Shown here one piece after another: positions 23,199 to 34,000 of a stretch of DNA of 64,000 nt (positions within the stretch are counted from its first letter, which is position 1; the number at the start of each line of letters is the position of its first letter). The DNA lies in assembly GCA_027924645.1 (NCBI GenBank), contig BSBN01001687.1, positions 6,510,001 to 6,574,000 of the forward strand, written 5' to 3'. This stretch comes from Cunninghamia lanceolata (Eukaryota > Streptophyta > Pinopsida > Cupressales > Cupressaceae). Under the pieces are notes generated by a model. It was not told the DNA's origin. It did no database searches and saw only the letters and a program-made list of their open reading frames with translations. A program made the translations under genes and the position numbers.

Positions 23199-25307
23199 AA
23201 GCCAACAGCAAGGAAATTTACCCTATTCAATTGGATCTACTGGAGAACAGAATGAATTACACAAACACTGATGACAGCTCCATAACTGAAATTAATAGCT
23301 GTGAGTTCACCGTCGATCATGATGGCCTCTACGATCCTGTAAGTGCACTTCTTGTCTATTTCTATTTATTTATGATGATACACAAATGCTTTTTTATTAT
23401 CTCTTTTGCTGAAATAGCATAGTTTTAATTTCTAAGATCCTTCTTTAAGGTTAACTGAACATTTTGAGATAGGTTAAGCTGCTTGAATTTTTGAATTGGG
23501 TTTTGCGTTTTTGGTGGATCAGAGCGATGATTTGGCAGAGCTTCACTGGCTTGCGAGCTTTTTAGATGAACCTCTACTAGGAAATGTGCCAAAACCACTG
23601 GTTTCTCCTTGTTTTGGAGCAGAAGCTAAGGGTATACATGGTGTAGAACAAAGTTCAGATGAGTTTAGAAGCTCAAGTAGTATTTCAGTATTGGAAAGCA
23701 GCTCTTGTTCTGGAAATATACCTACTTGTATTCCTGATGTGACTGCTCCAGGGAAGGTAAGAAGTATCACGGCAAGACTCCCATTTAGCAATTGGGATTC
23801 CAGAAGTCCTCCCCCTGGTAACTCTAATATAGTTTTGGAGAATTGTCCAAACTCTTTTGTCTCTGCTAATGCTGCTGTCCCCAGCTATTCAGATCACTTG
23901 AGTTCTGAGGAAGCAAAATCCCATCCCTCAAACAGAATTTCTAAGACAGATCAGGGGATCGAAGCAAAGTGGGAGGATGCGACAAAGGTCATGAAATGCA
24001 TGAACTGTGACACACAGAAAACCCCTCAGTGGATAGATGGACCAAAGACACCCTGTGTTGCTTGCCATACAAGAAATAGGTCTGTAAGTCAGGAACATCA
24101 CTTCGTCTCTGAGCAAGAAAAATTTCATTTTTCAAACAAAATTTCCAAGAGAAATCAGGGGATCAAAAGGAAGGAACAGGGCACGCTACAGGTCATAAAA
24201 TGCATGCATTGTGGCACCCAGAAAACTCCACAGTGGAGAGCTGGACCAATGGGTCCTAAGACACTATGCAATGCCTGCGGTGTGAGATATAGGTCTGGAG
24301 GACTTGTGCCAGAATACAGACCTGCTGCAAGTCCTACATTTTCAGTTGATAAGCACTCCTGCTTCCACAAGGAGGTCCTGGAAATGATCGGTCAAAAGGA
24401 ATTTACATCACAAGCCTCCGAGGCAAAACAAACATGTTCTGGTTCTGAAGGACAAGCTTCCTACGTGAAACCATCACAAGAAGTATCGGAAAACTGCCCA
24501 AATTCTTCTCTCTTTGCTAATGCTGCAGTATGTAGTGGTTCAGAGTACTTTGTTTCCAAGAAAAAAAGGTCTGATTCCTTAAAAAAAATCCTAAAGACAA
24601 AGCAGGGGATTATAAGAAAGGGGCAGGATGCAATGATTGTCAGGAAATGTGTTTACTGTGGCACCCAGAGAACCCCACAGTGGAAAGCTGGACCAATGGG
24701 TTCTAAGACACCATGCAGCACCTGTGGTGTGAAATATAGGTCTGGAAGATATGTGCCAGAGTACAGACCTGTTGCAAGTCCTACATTTTCAGTTGATAAA
24801 CACTCTAACTCCCACAAGTTGGTCTTGGAAAGGAAGGCTGAAAAGGAACTTGCCTATCAGGAAAAACAAACACATTTTGCTTCTGAAGTACAAGTTTCAT
24901 GTGCTGAACCACCACAAAATGAATTGGACAATCACCCAAAATCTTTTCTCTCTGCTAATGCTTCAGTCTGTAGTGGTTCCAATTACTCGATTTCTGAGCA
25001 AGCAAACTCTGATCCCTTAAAAAAAATTCAAAGGACAAACCAGGGGATCATTAGAAAGGTGAAGAAGACAATGAACGCCAGGAAATGCATGCACTGTAGC
25101 GTAAATAAAACCCCACAATGGAGAGATGGACCAATGGGTCCTAAGACACTATGCAATGCCTGCGGGGTGAGATACAGGTCTGGAAGACTTCTACCAGAAT
25201 ACAGACCTGCTGCTAGTCCTACATTTTCAGTTGATAAACACTCAAACTCCCACAAAAAAGTTTTGGAAATGAGGAGTCAAAAGGAATTAGCAGCACAACC
25301 TTCATAG
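23195..25307 (+). CDS. Plant GATA transcription factor with four tandem GATA-type zinc-finger units
   Basis: Two coding exons are inferred: 23195-23338 (48 codons) and 23523-25307 (594 codons plus TAG), joined in phase 0 across a GTAAGT...CAG intron, about 642 residues. After the junction, [16 protein letters not shown] matches the conserved N-terminal segment of class-A plant GATA factors, which supports the splice. GATA factors are nuclear proteins that bind WGATAR-type DNA through a C-X2-C-X18-C-X2-C finger and a basic tail. Four units are visible: residues 207-229 (Cys spacing X15, three residues missing), 275-300, 424-449 and 570-595, the last three with X18. Units 2-4 are followed by GVRYRSG-type tails and by YRP(A/V)[11 protein letters not shown] and a His-Lys segment typical of class A. 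Unit 3 has CSTC instead of CNAC. Plant members normally have one finger. The frame is open throughout, arguing against a pseudogene, but expression is unknown. Confidence 0.92.
23339..23522 (+). other. Intron of the GATA gene
   Basis: The donor is 'cct|gtaagt' at 23339 and the acceptor 'ggatcag|agc' at 23521-23522, length 184 bp and AT-rich. Splicing here joins ...GLYDP to SDDLAEL in phase 0, restoring the class-A N-terminal motif. Without splicing, the upstream exon would run into a hydrophobic tail and stop at 23422. Confidence 0.85.
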
Positions 25308-25372
25308 ACAAAATTAGCACATTTTGGTTTCTAAATACAGCCTTCTTATATGAAATCATCACAAACGCTGGT
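23834..25372 (+). repeat. Internal tandem repeat of the GATA gene, running past the stop codon
   Basis: Each unit has a Ser/Ala-rich linker (NCPNS...ANAAV or a variant), a basic segment (QGIIRK-type), one GATA finger and a class-A tail. Fingers 2, 3 and 4 start at 24201, 24648 and 25086, so unit lengths are 447 and 438 nt. Finger 1 starts at 23997, only 204 nt before finger 2. After the TAG at 25305-25307, DNA to about 25372 still aligns to the linker that follows finger 2: translated through stops it gives a GQASY-like and a KPSQ-like phrase at the expected distances. The array was therefore once longer. Confidence 0.88.
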
Positions 25373-27225
25373 AATATTAATTATTGAGGAATTGAGACAT
25401 TCAAAGTTCATGTCAGCCATGCGGCTTTTTAATTGGTAGGATTTTTATATTATTTGTATTTGGTTCAAAGTCAGGAGGTTGTGAAATCAGTTTTGCAGAC
25501 AATCATCTTTAATAATCACAATCAATATGTAAGGTCCAAAATTTTAGCTTCTTGCAGTCAGAACATGTATTTTGTCTTGAGGGAAGGGGATAAGAGATGA
25601 GGTTGAAGGTTTATTGAATGTAGTATTTTCTGTCTGTGTGTTGCTTACATGAAGTTGAGGGTAGAATGCGCTAGGAAAATAACCAATGTCCATAGGTGTG
25701 ACCAATGGTCTTGTAAAATTGAATTTTGATGGTGCAGACAAGAGTAACCCAGATCTTGATAGCGTTGGAGATGTCCTCTGTAACAGTCATGGTCATACGA
25801 ATCTCCCTTTCCCAAAGCCTCAAACAATGATTTGAAGCTTCAGCCCTAGTGATAGGTCTAATGATTGTCTATTTGGAAAATACGAGGATGGTGATGAGCG
25901 TGACTCAATGTTTGTTATCAGTACCTTGAAAAATAAGGGTTAGACATCCTATGGTTATACATGGTACATAGTCATACCAAAGACATCTTCTGTAGTCTAG
26001 AACGGGTTATTTGCAGAACCTCAAAATTCCATCTAACTAGAAGCTTGATAAACTATTACTGAAAGGAAAGCACATGAAATCTAATGCAGAGAGGAATTCA
26101 TCATGAGACATACGGTAGAATACATAACATAGAAATATGAATAGAAAACACATTTTATTCACTTCTTTAGGAGAGATACATACTACAATAATGCGGACTT
26201 TGGCTTATTCACATATCTGTAAATAACTGGCTACTCTAGAAGGTAACTCTTCTAATTTCTCTACCCAATATAACATATAGATCTGTCTCATTGGTTTCCC
26301 TTTCGAAATGTTCCAGATTAAAAATTGTTTCTTTTCCCCAGCTGTTACAAGTCAGCTTGTTTCCCTCTACCTATTTTAACTTTCTACAGGGTACACACTA
26401 CTGTTTCATACAAACTTATACTTTAAAGTTTAAGCAACAGAAAGGCCAACTTCACACTTAATTACATACATAACAAAATACGTATATAAGTCCATAATTA
26501 CATTTATACAAAGAGTATGCATAAACCCCTTAACGGTAAGGCAATCACTAGCTGTCCCCTGAAGACCATCTTGGATGAGGCCTTCCAGCTCCTAACCTCC
26601 AAACAGTACGGAACTCACTAGAGGCCCCCGAAGACCATCCTGGATGAGGCCTTCCAGTTCCTAAATCATTTTGAGAATTGGTATCTTACATGATGTTACT
26701 GCCTGGCAAACAAAATTGAAGACCGCCTAACTTACAAGGAACTTCTCTTCTCACAGACCAAACTCAGATGATTACAAGCCACATTTCAAGGCATTAGGAG
26801 GGGTTAGAGAGGCCCCAAGAAAACATACTTTGCACACTAATTAAGAAGAGTGGGGTAGCTATAATGAAGAGCAAGTTACCTATATATTCAACAAAGGTAT
26901 CGTTTTTCTGGTTGGGCTATGCTAGGTCATCAACTGTGCTTGCCACTAGAATATTTGATGTCAAGTGATACGTTTACAAGCAAAGACTCAGCTGGGGCAT
27001 ATGTATCACTGGAGTTGTCAATGCAGCAGGAAGATTGATGATGGATCATAGTGTGTGATCAGAAATGTATTTTGATGAAAAATAAAATGGACACGGGTTT
27101 TTCCAGACGCTTACTACTCTTAATAACTGTGAAAACCTCATGGTCATAATTCAAGATTGACAACTACGAATAGCTGAACAATGTAGATTCTTATTTCAAT
27201 TGAGAGCTTATAAGAGCTCAATTGT
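25373..27225. other. GATA 3' flank and LTR-like DNA
   Basis: No gene is recognised. A two-copy imperfect tandem repeat of about 65 bp lies near 26535-26664 (both copies contain 'tggatgaggccttccag'). The segment near 27150-27215 is similar to 39270-39330, including 'atttcaattga' preceded by an 'agattgacaa' phrase. It is therefore likely a fragment of the 3' LTR of the minus-strand Ty3 element whose integrase ends at 27225. Confidence 0.5.
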
Positions 27226-28825
27226 AGCTATGTTGGATATAGGGTAAGTTCTCATCCCATGTGCAAGCATGCTTTGAGTGATACATTTGGAGAATGTTTA
27301 TAATCATGAGGTTGACAACCTCTGTCTACCTACTTGTCTGAGGATGGAATGCTGTGAATCTTGTCAATTTTGTGTCAATCATCAACCGCAATAAGGACCA
27401 AAAATGCCTGTGAAACCTACTATCCTTTTCTAACACAATGGTCTATGGTAGGCCAAAATGGACCCATACATTTTCAAAGAACATCTTAGCAGTGTCCTTT
27501 GCATTGGACCCCTTCTTGCAGGGCATAAGAAATCCCATCTTTGAGAAACTGTCAACCACAACATATACAAAATCATGACCATCTCTACTCACAGGGAGAC
27601 ATGACATGAAATCCGTTAAAACAAATTGCCAGGGCTTGTCAAGAATCAAGAGGCTGTGCAAGATATGATGTATACAATGTCATTATGTAATTTTGGCTGG
27701 TAGAAGCTTCTCTATCCCAAAGTGTTCTGCCACTGAATTGTAGTGAGCTTCCTAGATAATCTTTTGATGCTCTTCAATAGAAACACCAATGTGCCCCATG
27801 TGGCATAGGAGTTTGTTCTCCAGGTGGTACTCAGGAACCTATTCTAGTTGCCAGTCTCTGTTACATGTCAGAAAAGTTAAGATCTTTGAGACATAGTTGG
27901 GGCCATTTCCTGTCTCGTGTTCACCGGAGTGTAGAACTGTTTTCAAGGCTGCAATTGGAGATCGGCTCAAGAAATTAGCAACTCTATTTGTACTCCCTTT
28001 CTTGTGTCACACATTGAGGTAGAACTATTGGAGATATGGAAGTCATCTTTGATGTCAACCATTCTAGAACTTGCCTTGAGTCTATATGAACTATAGAGGC
28101 TTGTGATCTATGTGCATGACCATCTCTTTCCTAGTAAATAATGCTTCCATTGCTTATAAGTCTGGACGATAGTGTAGGGCTCTTTTTTTATATCTTGGAT
28201 AGCTATGCACTATGTTAAAAAAAGTCTCACTGTGATATGCAATAGGATGACCACTCCTAGTGCATACTCAGAGACATCTATCTCCATCTCAAAACACAGT
28301 TGCAGATTTCTTGAACACAACCTCTGCTTCAAGTGTGTGAATGCTCATTGTTGTGCCTCTATGCATATGAACTTTGTTTTGGAACCCCTTTTTTCTGCCT
28401 GTTTAGAGGCTATGCAATGTGAGAGAATTCAAGCACAAACCTTTTGTACTAGCCAATTTTTTCTTACTTGAATATTCTCTCCGTAACATATATGTCATCT
28501 TTGTTGACAATGTAGCCAAGGTATTGGATTCTCTCCATTTCAAAAGAGCACTTCTCTACATTGGTGTAGAGCATATGTTGCCATAGAGTTGAAATAACTT
28601 GTTGAACATGCTGTAGGTGCTCTTCACAAGTTTTATTGAAGATGAGGATGTCATATAAGTAACAGACAACAAGAGAATCAGTGAAAGTCTTGAGTACATC
28701 ATTCATCATTCACATGAAAGTGGTGGATGTATTTGTCAGACCAAAGGGCATAAACAACCACTCAAACAAGCCCTCGTTGGACTTGAAAGCAGTCTTCAAA
28801 ATATCATCTAGTTCAATAGGTACGT
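27225..28825 (-). pseudogene. Ty3/gypsy pol remnant: C-terminal RT, RNase H, integrase
   Basis: On the minus strand from 28825: KTAFKSNEGLFEWLFMPFGL (RT palm approach), a TGA in place of an expected Arg just before MMNDVL, then YLYDILIF (normally YLDDILIF; the second catalytic Asp is kept, the first replaced by Tyr), then GYIVNKDD. RNase H pieces follow around 28330-28000 (EIDVSEYALGVVIL, KEMVMHIDHKPL). The integrase core follows with PWQFVLTDFMS, FVYVVVDSFSKMGFLMPCKK and VWVHFGLP (27661-27443), and decayed text to ENLPYIQHSYN near 27225. At 27225 the frame runs directly into LTR-like DNA, so the integrase C-terminus is deleted. Many stops and frameshifts rule out function. The RT N-terminal half is absent here. 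Its lead-in lies at 37405 upward. Confidence 0.88.
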
Positions 28826-30640
28826 TGTAATGTCCCCTTTTGTAAATGCCCTAGTTTTTTCCCTAAAATCACAATTCCAAGTAAAGCAAGAAATGAAATA
28901 GGGTTAGTGATACCATTTACCAATTTATTTTGTTGAACAAGATAGATCCTGCTTGAGACCCTGCAACCGTGTTAGATAATCATATAATCCATAAAATAGA
29001 TCTTTCCTACTAGGGTTAGGAACATTATCTTATTCATATGATATACTTAATTCATTAATGAAGTCCAACCCAAAATGGTTTAGGATAAGGGGGTATGATA
29101 GGGTACCTGAAGCGATCCTCTACCCTAGGCCCAAGAGCGGATATACCATCCCTCTTGGCCTCATGGGACTATCAGTCTTAAACCATGAGGGAATGTACCT
29201 AGTGAGGTGTCCTATAGCTGTTCCCCCTCATCTTACCACCCTTATTCTCCTCCCTATGATTGGGACTCCTTAACCCAATAGCCAACCATGGTAGAGGTTT
29301 GAGGGGAAACTACAATAGGGTCTCCGGAGTATCCTTCCCTTCTAAGCCCAAGGCGGGACACACCTTGCACCCCCTTGGCCTCATGGGACTATTAGTCTTA
29401 AACCATGAGGTGGCGTACTTAGAAGAGGACCATCCAACCCTTCTTTGTATTCCTCATTATTCCTCCTCATGCTTGATGAGAATTACAAACACTAAATACA
29501 TCCAGATTCATAGAGATTATACAACAATAGATATATCATTATACACAACAATCATGATAGAGCATACATATCCTTCATATGCAAGTAATTATGCATAATT
29601 AATAATGAGTTCAATACATATATTAACAAGCACGAAGAATACACGTCATACACGAAGCATACACATCATACACGAAGCAGACATATAAATTATCTCAGGG
29701 TTCTTATATGATTTTCTTCCAATGAAGATAGCTTCCTTGATTGCTAATTGATATCTCAGATATTTGCTGATTTGATTGATTCGATAATAGAATTATAGAA
29801 CGATAGAAGGATAGAATAATCATATGATAGAATGATAGAATAATCGAATGACAGAATGATAGAATGATAGAATAAGAGAAGAACAAGATGATTGTATGAT
29901 AGAAGGATAGAATGACGAATAAGATGATAATAGAATGATGGAATAATAGAATGGTAGAAGAATAGAATGATATAATGATAGAAGAATAAAATGAAAGGAT
30001 GATATAATAATCAAATAATAGGATGATGGATTAATAGATAAATAGAATGAGAGGATGATATAGTTATAACATGATAGAGTGGCTGCGATAAATAATTCTT
30101 TGCTGTTACCCATTACTGCTGTAGATCCCTTATATATATCTTTCTTGTTTCTGCTTATATATTCTTTTGCTGGCTGATCTGCTCTGTTAAACTCTGAAAT
30201 ATATTCTCTTGAATTCTTCCTCTTTAAATCTGTTCTAAATTCCTCTTACTTATTCTCAGATATATTGCATTCCTTGTATGTCCCTTGCAGATGTATATCA
30301 TTGGACGCTTCCTTTTAAACACAACTTCTACCACCTTTTATATCAGTCAATGATGTGTATTTTATGAAATGTTATGACTTTTACCAAAAGATATACCTCT
30401 TAATGAGAATCACACCTCTTGGTCTATGAGTGCTATAATGCTTCAAGGCTTGATTGTAATTCCCAACACCTTGATGTAATTATTGTGGACGAATAAAGAC
30501 ATCATTTTCCCTATGCATTTGTTGTGTATTTCCTATTGTATGTTGTTTGATTAGATCTTGGTGTTTGTTACTTAGATCTAGGAGTTAGAGCTGCATGGTT
30601 GGACAATCTTTCATTAGATCCTCTTTTCATAACTGCAACA
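28826..30640 (+). mobile_element. LTR of a nested plus-strand retroelement
   Basis: The segment starts TGTAATGTCCCC exactly where the minus-strand RT frame breaks and ends ACTGCAACA at 30640. It is followed two bases later by a primer-binding-site-like TGGTAATAGAGC. TG...CA ends and the adjacent PBS support a ~1.8-kb 5' LTR. Inside are two diverged copies of a GC-rich block (about 29085-29230 and 29315-29440) and an 'atagaatg'-type microsatellite (29780-30090). Its tail (30430-30575) is similar to 37240-37404, which would be the truncated partner, but similarity over the rest of the LTR is not evident, so the pairing is uncertain. Confidence 0.55.
29778..30092. repeat. Degenerate (GATAGAAT)n microsatellite
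   Basis: The tract is composed almost entirely of 'gatagaatgatagaat'-type words with slippage and point changes, about 315 bp. The minus-strand frames over it translate to IILSFYHS-type repeats and are artefacts of the simple repeat. Confidence 0.9.
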
Positions 30641-30642
30641 AA

Positions 30643-30654
30643 TGGTAATAGAGC
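30643..30654 (+). promoter_or_regulatory. Primer-binding-site-like motif
   Basis: TGGTAATAGAGC differs from the initiator-Met-tRNA PBS core TGGTATCAGAGC at two positions and lies two bases after the LTR end. It would prime minus-strand DNA synthesis of the nested element. Confidence 0.55.
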
Positions 30655-30689
30655 TTAGGTTATTGCTGGAGTGTGTAATAACCCACAAC

Positions 30690-31060
30690 AGAAGTCTTGT
30701 GCATGTGTTGTACCACATGTGATCCATCAAAGTGGTGGTTCACATAAACTTTGTGCATGTATTGCATTGTAGGTGAGCCATCCAAAGGGTGGTTCACATA
30801 AAACCTTCTGCACGTACCATAATGTAGGTGATCCATCTAAGGGGTGGTTCACATAAACTTTATGCATGTATCACACTCTAGGTGATTTGAGGGGTGGTTC
30901 ACATAAAATTTGTGCATCACATTGCAGGTGATCCATCAAAGGGTGGCTCATAGAAATCTTGTGCGTGTGTCACACTGAAGGAGATCCACTAAGGAGGTGG
31001 TTCATAGAAGTTTGTGCATTTGTCACACTGTAGGTGATCCATAAGAAAGATGGTTCACAG
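30690..31060. repeat. Minisatellite, 49-55-bp unit, about seven copies
   Basis: The phrase 'ggtggttcac' or a close variant recurs at about 30734, 30788, 30843, 30893, 30942, 30996 and 31049. Between copies lie 'tttgtgcatgt', 'cacactgtagg' and 'tgatccatc' elements in constant order. The array sits right after the LTR and PBS, in the untranslated leader of the nested element. Confidence 0.85.
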
Positions 31061-34000
31061 AGGAGAGTAATAGTATCTTCCAATGCTGTGGTGTTGGGTA
31101 GAAGATATCTGTGTGTGTACATCCTCTAACAAGTGTGAGTTGGGTAGAGGTTGCATTGGATTGGAAGATTTGGAAGCAAACCCAATTCTTGTAAGGGTGG
31201 CTTGTGAGAAGGGTGAGCAACTAGAAGAATCTAGTTTGTGGCAATCTACAACAAGTGTGAATTGCTTGTAAAGGGTGATTTGAACTGAGAAGTGACTTGG
31301 TGGATCTTGTTGACAAGATGTGAACCAAAGGGTTGATTGTTGAAGGCAAAGTTATAGTTCCCCGTTTGGAGAAAATCCTAGAGAACCAAAGGGAAAAGCT
31401 ACTAGAGATGATGAACATATCATGAGGAACATAAGTGATGAGGCATCCCATGGATTCTTATGCAAGGGGAGTGATAGTGCATAATGTGCTAGCAGATGTG
31501 TGGTGACACCACCGACATTAGGTGAAGAGAAGTAGTTGCCCTATAGGCAATAAGTGACTTCCAAGGAACCATGGATGTGCAGTGAGATAGTCGACTCCAA
31601 ATAATGTGAAGGATTGGATGCCCTATGAGTAGCTAGTGACCGATTAGGAAGGGCAAGACATTGGCAATGTTGCTAATATTGAAGACAAATTAGATGGAAT
31701 GTTTGATCTGGTGGAGAATAAACCAAAGAAGAGTGGTGCCAATGACTAAAATTGAGAGTGCAGTAGGGAAGGTTGTTGGTTGTGGTAACACAAATTCTTC
31801 TAGAGGATGTGTAGTAAGCTAACTAATATTAGGAGGTGAGGAAGATAAATTTCCTTGTAGGAATCAAATGGATTTTCTAAGGTGTGGAGAAATCCAAAGA
31901 GGTCATACATGGTTGAAAGAAGAGGAAGTGATCTTAGTTGTTGAGGATCAAATGATTGAATTGATGCCTATAGATGGAGAGGCACTGGAGGATTGTGATA
32001 TCTAGATTATTCTTGCAGAAGGAGCAGTAGTGATGAAGGAAGAACTTTCCATGCATTGTTTCCTTGGACCGCCATGAACCTAGAGAGGTAATAGACCTAA
32101 GTTCATAGTTGAAAATAGATTTTCAAGAATGCAACATACCATTTCTTGTCAATGTTGAGTGATAAGTCTATGATTGTAGATTTGCTTTTTAAAGTGGTGG
32201 CCTAGTTACATGAGTTGTCGCAGAGTGTCATTTTGGGTTGGGATACTAAATTCTTGTGTCACTTTTGGCACACACAATGGGTTTATATGTTAGCGCAAGC
32301 TGAAATTCCAAAGAATGGATCTAGAGGCAAAACACTGTTCTAGTTTGTGTCTAGGAAAATTCCTAAGGGTATTGATGATCTATTGAAGATTTCAAATGGT
32401 GACTACATTGGTGCAAAGTGTGAAGACTTCATTCAGAAGCAATTAGAGGTAAGAAGTGCCAAGTACAAAACTAATACAATGGAGCACAACAGAGAAACGA
32501 CTTACTTAGAGGTGAAGTTAGTCATGGCACACTTGAGGAAGAGAGGATTGCCATGCAATCAAATGATAAACATTTGGAGCAGCCTGAGGGGAAGTGTATC
32601 TAAAGCATTGTGGCTTGATTTGGGTTTCACTAAATTGAAGATAGTTGATATTGGACTCGTGCGGGTGCATACAGGGTGTAGAGGAGACTGCCTTGAGACC
32701 ATGGGTTGCAGCTATGTAAATAGAGAAATTTTTCTGGAGAAGGTATGAGAGGAATTGAGACCCTGTTGAAATCAATAGTGAAGATGAAGGTTTTTGCAAA
32801 ATCCTTGGATATTGGGAAACATTGGTGGTTGATCCGAAAGATGTGGTATGGATTGGTTTGGAAGAAAACCTGAAGGATGCAGTTCAAAGGAACACGTCAA
32901 GCAAGTACCTTTTATGGGTATTGAAGAAGAGAAGATATGCTTGGGTGGAAGAGACCAAGTGGAGGAAAGAAGTGGAATTTCATGAAGGTGTTGCTGAACT
33001 TGAGATTCTAGATGCATATGTTTGACATAGTGTGCAGTCATAGCTACAAGAATGAGAAGAGTGGTAAGAAGTTAGAGAGGGAAGCATAAGGGTGCAAAAT
33101 GCATTGCTTAACAAAGAAGAAGATCCAAGGTGTAGTTAGCGCATAATAGATATAGACCCAACAAAGGATGGGACAATGACAATAGGAAGTTAGAGGCAAT
33201 AATTGAGAATTGCCAGGAGGAGAATGTGCAGATGTGCCATTGTAGAGACGTGGTGATAGCTTGGTTAAGGGAGTTACACCGTGTTGGGTCCCAAAACCGC
33301 AACTCTACAACCCTAGAGTATATTCTCACCTTTAAGGCTAGGGGGTGTCATTGAGAAGGTAAAATAGGGGCTCATCAACAGATTAAGGATGGTTAAAGGC
33401 CAATTGACGAGAGTGGATAGTCTCCCCTGCACTTTGAGCTCAACTAGACTTAGGAGGGTATTCCCAGGGGCAATCCTTAACAGGATTTGATCACAATGGA
33501 AGGTGAACAAGATGAACCACTACAGTAGTATCCAATGTATGTTGGACCCCAAAAGTTGTCACTAGATCACAAACTAACCTATTGCACATAAAACCTCTAA
33601 TTAAGCTAATTACTACACCTTGCAGATACACCCACAGATCATAACAACATGATATCTAATTAGATGAATCCACTTAACTTCACATACACATTTTGCAAGG
33701 TGCAGGCATGCAAGAACATGATTCTCCAATGATTTAGACACTCGAAGGTTGCTTAGGATTATTCCCTAGTTTGCAATAATGAATCATGAACATGTGAAAC
33801 CTTAATCTAATCCTACAACTAACAAGACAGAGCATTGATAAAATAAAGAGTCATAGAATGCAAGGAAGAAGGAGATACATTTGCAAAACATCAAATGAAC
33901 TAGATATGCATTTACATACAAATCAAAGATTACATCTCATACAATGGACATACTTAATAATCCATAACAAAATAGCAATAATCCATATGCAACAAAGGAG

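Noticed and set aside
23496..23522. The Met at 23496 as the GATA start codon
   Set aside because: These nine codons are intronic: the acceptor CAG ends at 23522. Splicing from 23338 restores the class-A N-terminal motif and adds an upstream exon of 48 codons.
29704..30113. Hydrophobic IILSFYHS-type repeat proteins
   Set aside because: Direct translation of the GATAGAAT microsatellite.
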